Origin: Asterias rubens
Taxonomy: Eukaryota > Echinodermata > Asteroidea > Forcipulatida > Asteriidae
Assembly (NCBI RefSeq): GCF_902459465.1
Contig: NC_047071.1
Coordinates: 9,185,002-9,249,001, forward strand
Length of the DNA: 64,000 bases
Direction of reading: 5' to 3'
Shown here: one piece after another, positions 22,183 to 34,018 of the stretch
Numbering within the stretch: position 1 is the stretch's first letter
Layout of the letters: each line of letters opens with the position of its first letter
Position numbers and translations under genes: made by a program
Notes under the pieces: model-generated
The model's database searches: none
The model's input: the letters and a program-made list of their open reading frames with translations, nothing else
What the model was told of the DNA's origin: nothing

Positions 22183-23240
22183 AGGCTTTGCTGGTGATCA
22201 AAATTATATTGGTGTTGATCATGAGCCTCTTGGTGTTGATCATGAGGCTCTTGGTGTTTATCACTAGGCTCTTGGTGTTGATCATGAGCCTCTTGGTGTT
22301 GATCATGAGGCTCTTGTTGTTGATCACGAGGCTCATGGTGTAGATTACGAGGCTGTTGGTGTTGATCACGAGGCTGACAGTGTTGATCACCATGCTCTTG
22401 GTGTTGATCATGTGGCTCTTGGTGTTGATCACCACGCTCTTGGTGTTGATCACGAGGCTCTTGGTGTTGATCACGAGGCTCTTGGTGTTGATCACCATGC
22501 TCTTGGTGTTGTTCAAGAGGCTGACGAGGCTAATGGTGTTGACCATCGGGGTCTAAGTGCTGATCATAAAGCTCTTGGTGTTGGTCACGAGGCTCTTGGT
22601 GTTGGTCACGAGGCTCTTGGTGTTGGTCACGAGGCTCTTGGTTTTAACAACGAGGCTCTTGGTTTTAAAAACGAGGCTCTTGTTGTTAATCATGAGGCTC
22701 ATGGTGTTGATCATGGGGCTATTGGTGTTGATCACCATGCTCTTGGTGTTGATCACCATGCTTTTGGTGTTGATCACAAGACTCTTGGTGATGATCACGA
22801 GGCCCTTGGTGTCGATCATGAGGCTCTTGGTGTTGATTATAGGACTCTTGGTGTTGATCACGAGGCTTTGGTGTTGATCGTGAGGCTTTTGGGCTTGATC
22901 ACTAGGCTCTTGGTGTTAATCACGGGAGGCTCTTAGTGTTGATCATAAAGCTCTTGGTGTTAATCACGAGGCTCTTGGTGTTGATCATAATTCCTCCTGG
23001 TGTTGATCATGAGGCAATTTTTGTTGATCATGAGGCTCTTGGTGTTGATAACGAGGCTAGTTTTGTTAAACGGGAGGTTCCTGTATTTTATTATGAAGCT
23101 GTTGGTGTTGATGTTTAGTGATTGGTAGTGGAGACTATGTGTGTTGTTCACGAGGCTCTCGGTGTTGACAATGAGGTTCCCAGTTTTGATCATGAGGTTG
23201 TTTATGTTGAACAAGAGGGCTCTTGGTGTTGACATTTGTG
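22183..23240 (+). repeat. 18-bp minisatellite (ggtgttgatcatgaggct type)
   Basis: About 50 diverged units of roughly 18 bp with core cttggtgttgatca. Most units carry the palindrome tgatca. Since 18 is a multiple of three, several frames stay open (LGVDHEA on plus, NTKSLVI on minus). These look like by-products and not genes, because no frame is open throughout and none has a start context or flanking exon. Confidence 0.9.
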
Positions 23241-24149
23241 TAAATGGTTGAGCTCATTGTGTTGGTACAAAGTGACTCTTCATACTATGTTTAGAAAATG
23301 TTGTTATGTTTGCTTTAAGAGTTTGTTTAAAAAAAAAAAGGGACCAGTAAGGTGTTAGCAAAGTTCGTGAAACTACATGGGTTTTTTGCGCCAAAAACGG
23401 GATGAGAAAGTACCTGTCTTTTTCATTTGTTTCTTAAAAAATGTATCCTGCAGATTCCGAACAAAATAGCAGGATTGTACTTTTTATCAGTATACGCAGG
23501 AAGTTTGGCACGATGGAAATGATTGACCTTCTGACACTCTCTCGATACGAAGCCAAGTTCGATGTTATTATCGGGAAGACGGCCAAAATAAAATCCAGAA
23601 TTGTCGCCAGACACTTCAAATTGGTCTATTATGCTGATTTGTTTCCCAAAGACCTGCGCACAAACTTCAAGGCTAACTCAGGTTTTATTGTTCCATGAAA
23701 AAATATATCTTTTTTTTTCTAGGCATTTCATACTGTAATGGTTCATGTAATACATAATTTAAAACATAAAGTTATTTAAAATTATTGTACAGGGACACAA
23801 ATGTTTCCCAAGGTCACTTTGACTTACAAAACTCAAGAGTTGTGACCCAGTTTCCCTTTGAAAATGACATCGATGAAGAAGACATGTAAACGAAAACTAG
23901 AAATAAATAACCTAACAATCATGAACTTGTGGGCTACGAAAATCTAGCGGTATCGTACATTTCCCCTGAGTTGTGACCTCATGGTTTTTTTTTTCGTTGT
24001 TATCCAACTAGAGTCAAGAAGCTGACAAGTTCGTTTTATGACGACCCTGGGCGCGCTAGCCAAATAGTACATCCCGAATGTCTAGGGAGGTATGACGTCC
24101 CGAGTAAAATAAAACCCCTTGGCTGCATTAACTGTATCCAGCCCTCACT
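23241..24149. other. Intergenic region upstream of gene 3
   Basis: AT-rich. An 85-aa open frame at 23441-23698 has balanced composition but no recognisable domain or splice support. Confidence 0.4.
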
Positions 24150-24180
24150 TATAAACCTACTCTCATCTATATCAGTTTAA
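24150..24180 (+). promoter_or_regulatory. Candidate core promoter of gene 3
   Basis: TATAAA at 24150-24155 is followed about 20-25 bp later by an initiator-like atatcagttt (near 24171). This would give a 5' leader of about 95 nt before the ATG at 24270. No competing ATG was noticed in that leader. Confidence 0.45.
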
Positions 24181-24269
24181 ACGGTGTGCTGGTGAAGAGT
24201 ATCACACAACTGCAACTTCGAGAATTCTCTCTCATTTTTCTTCCTGGACTTGCATAAGATTGACTGAAA

Positions 24270-27200
24270 ATGAGACTAATGTTGTGCTGCATCCTGTCTT
24301 TGGGTATGTACAACTTTTTGCTTGAGCTATTGTGCAGCGCGTTTGCGGTGGAAGAACCGGTTTTGGTGGATGACGTTTTGTGGTTGAGGTGCATTAAAAA
24401 TCGCCAACACCCCCTGCAAAACCAATGTCACTTAGACCATACAAACAATCAGTATTCTACCTTTCTGGTCAAGTTTTCGTGCAATTGAGACAGTCACTTG
24501 GCAATGCAAACAGGTTATGTTTGATCAGCTCATGCATTTTTGTTGCATCTTGTAAGTGCAATAATAAAGGCTGACTTATGCGTTTAATGCTCTCAGGGCG
24601 ATGTTTATAAAGCTACACTTTCAGCTATGTTGCTGGAGATATATCGTTACAGCTAACAAATAAGAGAAACGTTACTGCATGTTAACTTATTTCCTTTGCC
24701 CGAGTATGCTAGAAGCGCAGGTGTCTGGGTGCTCACTGTAATTGATGCACTTCCACATGCTTTGAACTGTCAATGTTAAACATGACTTATTGCTGCCTCG
24801 CTTTTATTTTTAAACTAGAATTAAATTGAGAATGTTTTAATTTGCGAAGTGTGGTTATGACAAACCATTGCACAATGTTAAAGGCACTGGATACTATTGG
24901 TAAGTACTCAAAATAATTATTAGCATAGAACCTTACTTGGTAACGAGTAATGGGAAGAGAATGATAGTAAAAAACATTGAGAGAAAGGGCTCCCTCTGAA
25001 GTGACATAGTTTTTGAGAAAGAAGTAATTTTCCACGAATTTGATTTCGAGACCTCAGATTTACAACTTGAGGTTTCGAAATCAAGCATCTGGAAGCACAC
25101 AACTTTGTGTGTCAAGGGTGTGTTTTTCTTTCATAGCTCGCAAGTTCGACTACCAATTGAGTTGAAATTTTCACAGGTTGGTTAGTTTATGCATATGTTG
25201 AGATACACCAAGTGAGAAGACCTGTCTTTGACAATCACCAATAGTGTCCAGTGTCTTTAATACGTCACGGTCGCTTTTTTAACGTTCTGATTCGGTACGA
25301 ATGACATTTCGCAAGGCACTTGACACCTTCGGTAATAATTGTCAAATACTGATAATTCTCAGTGTGATTATGCCAACATACTCATACAATAAACAAATCT
25401 GTGAACATTTGAACTCAAATGGTCATTATGAAAGAACAAACACTCGTATCACTCCTGTGCTGCCAAATGTCCACTGAAGACTTTATACCTAAAGTTTGAT
25501 GTACTATGATAGAGACAAATATCTTCTTACCAAAAAACATAAGAGGGAGCTGTTTCTCACAATTTTGCATACTATCAACAGTTCTCTTCATACTCATAAC
25601 CATATCAAATGTCAAGCTAACCATTATTTAAGTGTTACCAACAGTGTCCAGTGCCTTCAAAGTGCCAATAATGTTAACAATCATTTTCGCAAAATTAATA
25701 TTTTGTACTTTTGAAAGATAGCTATACATTTATTTTGGGGATTTACTTGTCACCACGTGCTCGGCCCCCGGGCTCTAGGATGTGCAAGTAACTATAAGCA
25801 AACTTTTAAAAACCCAAGTGGGCTTACCGAGATAAACTTGAAATAAACCGTTTAAAGGTCATGACTCCATCGACAAGTTTATTGATAGTCATTATGTCAT
25901 GGACAATAAAAGCTAATGGTTTCACAAGCTCAAACACGTTTTTTAATAAAGATGGAACATAACATGTTTTTTCTTGGCTATTTTGGGCTTCCTGTTGTGA
26001 ACAATTTTGTTAAATATTACATTTAACTTTTACGGTGCGTTTTAATTTTAACTTAATTATCAGCCTATAGTTAACCGTAGGAGAAGATTGCCACATTTAT
26101 TTTCTTTTTTAAGAATGCTATGTTAATCTGAGGCTTTCCAAGCTTCCTTTTGATGGCAGACATTTTCCTGCCTGCCTTTGCAATTAGCTTCCTTTACCAC
26201 GAGGCAAAAGCAGGTGCTAGCTTGTTTAAAGAGTGTCTCCTTATTAAAACTAATTTATCTGCGCATAATACCTTGGTTTCCGAGCTAATGTTTCATTTTA
26301 ATCACTTTCCTCAACAGGCTGACCCAAATAGGGTCAGACCACAGGACACAGAACCTGGATCAATAATGACCAAGGTTTTGTACTGACGGTGTGATTTTGT
26401 TCGGTTGTGATTTTGTTTTTTTCTCAGGTAGTATTTATTATACCTTATTTGCAAACATTGCATCCAGTAAAACCATGGCATTTAGTGTGCTTTCAATTTT
26501 GAGAAAAATACATTTTTGTTTATACCACATAAATATCGACCTTCATCTTTTTTATAATTGGTCGGTGTTGCCGGCATCATGCTCAGTGTACCAGACGACT
26601 AGACAAACAGAACAAAATCCCTTTGTTTGTTTTATCCACCATCTTTGCACCGTGATCGTTGAACACAAAATGTTAACAGGACCTTGTCACAGTGTAGTAC
26701 ACTCTACAACATTACCCCCAAAATCCTCTAGTTTACAAAACAATAGAAAATGCAAATCGTGTATAATTACATTAAACGTAACATGTACAGATGGATTGAA
26801 AGAATGGTTCTAACTGTTTACATCTCCCTGTTTGAAATTCTTAGTTGTCATGGCAACAGGCTTCCCGCAAGGGACGATGGACAACTTCCAAGACCCTCTG
26901 AATATTGACACCCCAGACGACCAGGATGACGGACAAGGTGCCAACGTCAACCCCCAGGGCAACCCTCAAGCTGGAAGCTCGTACTTCGTCCCCACTGAGG
27001 CAGATAGCGCAAGCAGCTCCAGTAGCGAGGAGGAAGGGAGCGACACAGACATGGGCTCTAGCGTGCCTGTCGGTAGCGTCCCCTCCGGTACGGCAGGCGC
27101 AGGCGGAAGTCCGGTCGTCGGTGCTGGTGCGGCGGGTAACGAAGCAGCCGGTGCAGGGGTACAGGGAGGCGGTGCGCAGGGTGGAGGGCAAGGGGGCGGT

Positions 27201-27461
27201 AACGCCGGATCCACCGACCAGAACAGCGGTGAGCAGAAGCCAGGAGGCTCGCTGCAAGACGACCCATCCTTCCTCTCCAAAATCCAGGCACGACCTAATG
27301 GCAATACCCAGCTGCACACGGGAAGTGCTGGGCAATCTGTGGGCATTGCCATCGGAGTGCTCGCCCTGGTGTCCGTGTCGACCGTCGGTATCATCTTCGC
27401 TATCCGAAAGAAGAGAGACGGGTTTATGAGGTTCTACACCCAGGCTAGCAGTGAGCTATAG
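24270..27461 (+). CDS. Gene 3: type I membrane protein with acidic-serine and Gly-rich ectodomain (2 exons)
   Basis: Join 24270-24303 and 26845-27461, 216 aa. Exon 1 (34 nt) encodes MRLMLCCILSL plus one base before gtatgt. Exon 2 follows attcttag, and the split codon becomes Val. Residues 1-17 are the signal peptide. Residues 18-55 are rich in Asp/Asn/Gln/Pro. A run of serines followed by EEE and SDTD (about 65-80) looks like an acidophilic-kinase target. A Gly/Ala-rich part (about 90-135) contains GSPVVGAG, shared with gene 4. One membrane span (about 177-198, VGIAIGVLALVSV...) is followed by RKKR and an 18-residue tail. The combination of acidic serine block, glycine-rich stretch and single span resembles P16-type skeletogenic proteins of echinoderms. 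That is inference, not demonstrated orthology. Confidence 0.85.
24880..25260 (+). repeat. Repeat A copy (gene 3 intron)
   Basis: Well-conserved copy from aaaggcactggatactattgg to gtgtccagtgtcttta. Confidence 0.85.
25312..25662 (-). repeat. Repeat A copy (gene 3 intron)
   Basis: Reversed, diverged copy ending acagtgtccagtgcctt. Confidence 0.65.
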
Positions 27462-27675
27462 ACCTATATTAATGAACGCTAATAATCTCAAAACAATGTT
27501 AACCAGACATTATTGACATTCCTACAAGCTGTGCGTGCCTTTTTAACAACAACATTTCAATGAAAGCTTTATAATGCTGAGAAACTTTAAACAGTCTGCA
27601 AGAACGGAAAAAAGAAGACAAGAAAAAAAAAATGCAAGAAACTTTTTGGAAGCTGCGCAGGATGCCTTCAAAGAA

Positions 27676-27681
27676 AATAAA
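27676..27681 (+). terminator. Polyadenylation signal of gene 3
   Basis: AATAAA 215 bp after the gene 3 stop, in an A-rich 3' region. Another AATAAA occurs near 28000. Confidence 0.5.
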
Positions 27682-27896
27682 GATCGAAGCCAGTTTTTGG
27701 CAAAGCAACTTTTTTTAATACCTGTAAATAATTTGAAAAAAAAAACTGAACTTAAAAAAAAGGACAACAAACCATTACAGTAAATGCTGCACTTAGGTCT
27801 ATCTCGTTATTTTCATTTTATTCTTATTTGTTGTTTCACTTGGATTGATTGATTGATCATCGTGCGCTGCAACCAACTTCAGCTTTTTCTTATTCC

Positions 27897-28164
27897 TAAA
27901 AAAAAAAAAAAAAAAAAAAAATGTGATGTACTAAAATACGCTAATTGTTTTGTACAGAGGAACGATTTACATATTGTATTTTTTTGTGCAGGATACACAA
28001 ATAAATTCTTGGCGTTGAACATAAATTAACGATATCTTTTAACAACAGCACTCAACGTAAAATAATTATAAATGAAATAAGTGTCCTTATCGTCCCATCT
28101 TAGTGTATACAAGACAATTAATTTAAAACACGTAGTTTGTTTATTGGAACTTCTGGAGCTGGAT
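27897..28164. other. Intergenic, poly-A tract
   Basis: A run of about 23 A at 27898 and AT-rich flank; nothing else recognised. Confidence 0.4.
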
Positions 28165-28225
28165 TTTAGCCTGTGACCTCCAAATTAACGTGTCAGTGCT
28201 CAACCAACTGAGCTATCTTGTCCAA
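28165..28225 (-). repeat. tRNA-like fragment
   Basis: On the minus strand, acaagatagctcagttggtt is a canonical box A/D-arm sequence, followed by a degraded box B-like ggtcacaggctaaaatcc. Probably a SINE head or tRNA pseudogene. Confidence 0.4.
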
Positions 28226-28301
28226 ATAGTTGACATTTGTTTTACTTTGCCAATGATTGTTTGGGTGCCAGTCAGAAGCCAATCTATCTGAAACTGCTGA
28301 A

Positions 28302-28502
28302 TACACAGGGATAACCCAGTGATTACCCGGGGATCACACAGGGATCACCCAGGGATAAACCCAATAATTACCCGGGGGTCACACAGGGATCACCCAGGGA
28401 TAACCCAGTGATTACCCGGGGATCACACAGGGATCGCACATGGCTCACACACGGATCACACAGGGATCACCCAGGAATCCCCCCACGGATCACCCAGGGT
28501 TC
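28302..28502 (+). repeat. 11-bp tandem array with 44-bp higher order
   Basis: About 18 units of 11 bp. The types ggataacccag, tgattacccgg, ggatcacacag and ggatcacccag cycle in that order to give a 44-bp superunit. Confidence 0.9.
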
Positions 28503-28618
28503 AGACCCAGACATCTTACAACAATTCCACATTCAGATTATTTGAAATAATAGTATACTCCTTATAAACATTATATGAAAGTCGAGTGTAAAATCATTTT
28601 GTACTAATCAATATTTAC

Positions 28619-28787
28619 TGGGGTCGATTTCACAAAGAGTTAGGACTCGTCTTATCTCGAGTTAGGACGAGTAACTCGTCCTAACTTAGGATTAATCTTA
28701 AGGTCTGCATGCTACAGTGTAGGGTTGAGACTAGTTCTAAGTCATACGATTAGTCTAAAGTTAGAAAGAGTTTTGTGAAATCGACGG
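28619..28787. mobile_element. MITE-like element, family a
   Basis: Ends gtcgatttcacaaagagtta and ttttgtgaaatcgacgg; same family as 6282-6451. Confidence 0.85.
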
Positions 28788-28796
28788 CTGATCATT

Positions 28797-29157
28797 TAAA
28801 GCCATTGGACGCTTTCGGTACAGAAACCAAACAAAAAATCACAAATAACTTACAGGGTTTACAGAAGGTAATGGTGAAAGACTTCTCTTGAAATATTATT
28901 TCATGAAATGCTTTACTTTTTGAGAAAACATTAAAACAATATCAATTATCGATATCGGGAATTACGGATTTATTTTAAACACATGTCATGACACGGCGAA
29001 ACGTGCGGAAACAAGGGTGTTTTTCCATTATTTTCTCCCGACTCTGATGACCGATTGAGCCTAAATTTTCACAGGTTTGTTATTTTATATAGAAATTGTG
29101 ATACACGAAGTGTGGGCGTTGGACAATACTGTTTACCGAAAGTGTCCAATGGCTTTA
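28797..29157 (+). repeat. Interspersed repeat 'B'
   Basis: Starts aaagccattggacgctttcg and ends gtgtccaatggcttt. Landmarks are catgtcatgacacggcgaaa and gaccgattgagcctaaattt. The latter half is clearly related to repeat A. Other copies: 40538-40917, 58789-59158. Confidence 0.85.
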
Positions 29158-30247
29158 TCATGGTAAAGGACCACTGCGATTTGTTCAAGTTTGGTGTGGT
29201 TTGGGTCCCTCATAATCTCATTCTAATGGTCAATAATTAAACAGAATTTATTTGTATATAACGTTATTGAGGTCTGCCTGCTAATTAAAATAAATGAAAT
29301 ATTAAATAATGTAAAAGACTAATTATAAATAAAGAACAGTGCATACAAAAAGGGTGATGACTGGTTTTGTGTTCTTCTTAAAGTAAAAGGTTTGACCAAC
29401 TGTGGATGTGGTTAGATTTTTTGAATCAATTATGAATTCTTCATTATGCAAATAAGGGTTCTTTTTCACAGTAAATGTTCGCACTGATGATGAATATAAA
29501 AACATCTCTGATACCTAAACATCTCAGATCAGTCATAGAAACCAATAAACCAGTCTTGCACATAATTCAGCTTTTAAGGGGTTTACTAAAATGTTAGACC
29601 CCACCTTTTTCCCGTTTGCAAATACCATTCTGTACCGTCTCACGTCTGGATTTGAATGTCAGTGCAACGGATCCTGTGAATTAAAAGTCCCTATATAGTG
29701 AAGTCCCATGTGTCAGAAGGAATATCCAGATGAAGTAACTACGAAATTGCCCAAATGCCCACCATGGTATTCATGTTGCTACGACATGTCCCATCATCGG
29801 TTATATAAATCAATCTTAAAGGTGGACGTGATTGTTAATATTGTCAAAGGGAACAATCCCTAATGAGGCAGTGCTTTTCGATATCAGATCAAAGTCGCTC
29901 TAGGCCCACCCGTTGTTCACACCGTCACCCCGCCAGTCTACCTCCTCACCCTTGTTCTTTATAGTAATTTCATATTTATTTGTGGACTTAAGTGATTTCA
30001 AAAGCGTCATCCGAAGATCGGAAAAAGAAAACCCTTACCTTATAACGTCCTTACGGCTGACATTACCTAATTGTGTAAAGGAACAATTTCGGGTGGAATA
30101 TCACCATCCCAAGCTATTGAATAAGACCGTCCCCGAAGGCTTTGTCTCTTACCACAGTCAGTCTGACCCTGCAAGCTCAGTCTAAGTCATCGCTATGTCC
30201 TTTATTTCGACTGTCCGTAAGGTATTTAGTTCTTCTGCCCGTTAGTG
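29158..30247. other. Intergenic, nothing recognised
   Basis: AT-rich; no exon or repeat family recognised. Confidence 0.4.
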
Positions 30248-30403
30248 CATAGACCTTTTCGCAAATACTGGGGCGCGCGCGTAAAGCTTGGAATTAGGTG
30301 CATTGTGGTCTAGCTGGTATCCAAATTTGATCCATATCTATCCCACAATGCACCTCATTCAACAGTCTGCGCTTGCGCATTGGTATTTGCGATAAGGTCT
30401 ATG
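30248..30403. mobile_element. Inverted-repeat element
   Basis: catagaccttttcgcaaata and tatttgcgataaggtctatg bound 156 bp. A second inner inverted pair is aggtgcattgtgg / ccacaatgcacct. Confidence 0.8.
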
Positions 30404-31067
30404 GTGGTCACCCTTTCACCTCGTCTTAGAGGGAACCTACACATGTTGTAACCACTTACAAATTACACAACATTACAAAAGACTTTTAGAAAAGATACAC
30501 GGCAGTATTTGATAGTAAAAAGCATTTTGAGAATCAATTCACTTTGAAATAATGTCTCGTTTTATGTAGAGAGATTTCAGATTTTTTTTGTAAATAAGAA
30601 TCTGAGAAGCATTACCGCATTCAGGTTTTTCGGCAAATTATTTTTACAACAACAAAAAGCGACCACCTTTTTAAATTAAATGTTAGAAAGGATTTTGATT
30701 AGATGAATCGAGCGGTTCTAAAAGTGCTTGCTATGCATTTTAATATCATAGTACATGCCCTTATCTCAACTCCATTCTGTCTGTAGCATTTCCAAATTAA
30801 AAACACTAACCCATGTGAGATCTTCAGTTCGTATTGATGTGACGTTTCCAAGGTAACAGTATAGTGCAGTTCCTGTATCAGACCAGATTGATCACCGGCC
30901 GGAGATATATATAAGATGTTACATGCGTGTTTCAGGATGTTTATCCATGTAGGCTCTCTAAGATTGTTAATTGACTGAGCAGATAAGTTTGTAATCGTGT
31001 GTAAAGTGCACGCCCTAATAACGATTGCATTTCCCCTAAGTTTGTCTGAGAAATCTTAGACGTTTTA

Positions 31068-31440
31068 AAGGGAAGGTACACGTTTGGTAATTACTCAAAA
31101 GAAATATTAGCTTAAAAACTGACTTAGGACCGATTGACCATTGGAGAGCTATTGGTAGTATAAAACATTGTTGGAAACGACTCCCTCTGAAGTAATGTAG
31201 TTTTTGAGAAAGAGGTTATTTCTCACTTAAATATTAAAAGACTTCTAGCTAGAAGTATTTTATTCCTATCTGAAAGCACACAAATTCGTCCAACAAGTGT
31301 GTTTTTTCTTTCATCATTTTCTCGCAACTTCGATGAACAATTGAGCTCAAATTTTCACAGGCTTGTTATTTAATGCTTACTGTGGGAAACACCAACTGGG
31401 AACACTGTTCTTTGACAATTACCAAACGTGTACAGTGAAG
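31068..31440 (+). repeat. Repeat A copy (variant ends)
   Basis: Uses acacgtttggtaattact and accaaacgtgtac at its ends instead of cactattgg/ccaatagtg, like the copy at 1-345, so a subfamily is visible. Confidence 0.75.
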
Positions 31441-32800
31441 TCTGTGTTGGCTTTGACTTTGTGTACAGACGAGTTGATTGATGAGAGGTCATAGACGGTG
31501 TAAACTTCATGTGTGCACTGCTACAACCGTGGGTACACATAATGACCCATGGTGGGATTCGAGCCAGGGTCCCATAGGTTGGAGGGGAGGCAAGACACCA
31601 CAACACAAACCTGTGACCTCCAGGTTGCTGTTTCAAAGACACCAAAATGAACAACATATAAATATCGAGTAACTCTTTGATATATTTTATTGAATAAACG
31701 CAATTATATAATTTTTTTATCCAGCTTTAACACCACAGCGATTGTTGGTATTGATATATAAAACAACACTGAGATCAATAAAATTCAATTCAATTCTTTA
31801 TTCGTCATGCCCAGCATGAAAATCACTTTCTCGTTTTGCACATTTAAATACAGTTATTGAAAATGGCAGATGAACCGTAGCAATTAAAACAACAACAAGA
31901 GATAACGGCGACATCAGTGGTTCTGAGAAATTGGGCAGTAAAAAAGTGTGTAAACATAAAAGTGGCTTTTCACAGTGCTCTACAAAATTAAAGCATGCAG
32001 TTAAATTAATTCGTGGAAGGTGTCTAAATATTTCTAAACAGCTTGCTCCAGAAGACGATCAGAGCATACTGATCGAAACGTCGAGCTGAAAGCAACGTTT
32101 GTTTGAAGAACCACCCCAACTCGTTTAGAGGTTATCAATACTTGGTGTCACCAAAAACCTTTATGTCTTGTATTTCCACCATGCAAAGTTTAAAATCCTA
32201 CGTTTCTAGACATGTTCGATAGCCGCAGCGGTATTAGGTTTCCAAATATGTTCGACAAAAGAAAAGGTTTACATGATCCTAATGTTTTCTTTGTTTGTGC
32301 ATTCAGAAGATATACATTCGATCAAAAACTTCCGGTAATTTTACAACCTCGATCTCTAATTCCGACAGTACACCATGTCATACGTGTGAGAAGGAGAGAG
32401 ATCTAATCAACCTGACACGTATGATAAAGGGGACTTCTTCAAAGTACCGTCTGTCATAATTTTGAGATTTAGAGAGCATCTCTAAATTGACCTTTTCAAT
32501 AATGTGCGTCTTGTGGTTTTTCAAACTTGTTACCACTAAATGACTCGCAATGACTCCCATCTTCACTCCACCCACACCCTTACTCAGCCACACCATGTCC
32601 CGGATGAATCACCCACTTGGGTTGTCTTTGTGGTAGTGATTTCAAGTCCTCTGTTTCAAAAATACAATCGTTATTGTTGTTTTTTTTTTACTTAAAAATC
32701 GACTTATGAAGTTCGTTGGTATATGTAAACTTATAAGTTTGAGGGATTCACATGTGATCATTTTCACCTCAGTAATCGACTTTGCAAGATAAATGTTCAG
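31441..32800. other. Intergenic with degraded retroelement-like pieces
   Basis: aattcaattcaattctttattcg-like sequence (31786-31810) resembles a reversed LINE/SINE tail. A gatcgaaacgtcgagc segment (about 32078) recurs inverted near 57110. Neither retains coding sequence. Confidence 0.4.
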
Positions 32801-32968
32801 CCGTCGATTTCACAAAACTCATCCTAACTTAGGATTAATCTTATGCCTAAGGACGAGTCCCAACCCTGCACTGTAGCATGCAGACCTTAAGATTAATCTT
32901 AAGTTAGGACGAGTTACTCGTCCTAACTCGAGATAAGACGAGTCCTAACTCTTTGTGAAATCGACGGC
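32801..32968. mobile_element. MITE-like element, family a
   Basis: Ends ccgtcgatttcacaaaactc and ctttgtgaaatcgacggc; the cleanest copy of the family here. Confidence 0.9.
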
Positions 32969-33981
32969 AGGGTTGGTTCAACATACACAATACCTATACA
33001 ATGATACCTAACCATGCAATACCTCAAAGTCCGATATTATTAGTTCCACATTTTAATCATCATTCAGTCAATTTAATTTGTAAAATAAATTACCAAAGTA
33101 AGTCGACATCGCCAGTAAGTCGACGTTTCGAGACAAATCATCACGGTAAGTCGATTTTTGCGAGATTATTTATCTCGTAATCTTCAGGAGATGTGGAACT
33201 CTCAAATCTCTTCTTTTTTTTTGCTTTCCTTTCTGTTTTAAATAACTCTGTGCCATTTATTTTGATTCATAATCCGAAAATGAAGTTTAGTATATTTTGC
33301 TGTTTACTTGTCGCATACTCAGTACTTACAACTATGGTCGGACACAATATTTTGTAAAATATGTTCAATATAAATATTGTGAACCATTATCATGCGGACG
33401 GTAAAATCTGTTTTTAATTTCTGACTGAAGATGCTTTTGAGACGCATTCGAAATAATTGCCCCTTTTCCGGTCTAAAGATGGCGCCATATGCATTTACAG
33501 TTTGTTTTTCTGATGCAGGGAGATCCTATGAAAATAAAGGCTGCTCTAGCATGCAAACAGAGTGCATTTCCTCCAAAATTACTACTCAAGCTAGTATTTA
33601 TGTGCTGTGCCAAAAACTAAAACCGAGCGTTAACTCTTTCCAAAACAGTGTCCCTGATTAGTTTGGCTACAAAACCCAACAAGGGTTGTTTCAAAGCACC
33701 AGTTCCTGTCCAGGTCCCACTTGAAAGCCTTTCTTTATATCATCCGGTCCCTCAAGGTGATTCATCGCTAAACACGGTGAGGACTTGAAACTTGTCCAAC
33801 TTTGCTCACGATTTGGGCAAAATGAAATCTTTTCAGACATATTATTTATATTATTTGTAAAACTTGTTTGTTTCTATAATTTGGGATTATAATAGTTTTG
33901 TTTAATTTAAGAACTGATATGAACGAAAACATAAAAAAAGAGCAACAACATTAACAACATCAACATTACAACATCAACATT

Positions 33982-34018
<37 letters not shown>

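Larger units (their letters stand above)
24304..26844 (+). other. Intron of gene 3
   Basis: Phase-1 intron of 2541 bp, the longest in the family here. It holds two copies of the abundant repeat in opposite orientation (24880-25260 plus, 25312-25662 minus). The remaining 1.2 kb (25663-26844) is AT-rich with open frames that look random. Confidence 0.75.

Noticed and set aside
22178-23235. Repeat proteins LGVDHEA (plus) and NTKSLVI (minus)
   Set aside because: Several frames on both strands are open at once in an 18-bp minisatellite, with interruptions and no flanking exons; best explained as non-coding tandem DNA.
32040-32110. Hammerhead ribozyme of a Penelope-like element (gatcgaaacgtcgagc)
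   Set aside because: The GAAAC-type motif is there, but the required CUGANGA core was not found in the right place; similar segments near 41876, 53112 and 57110 also lack it.
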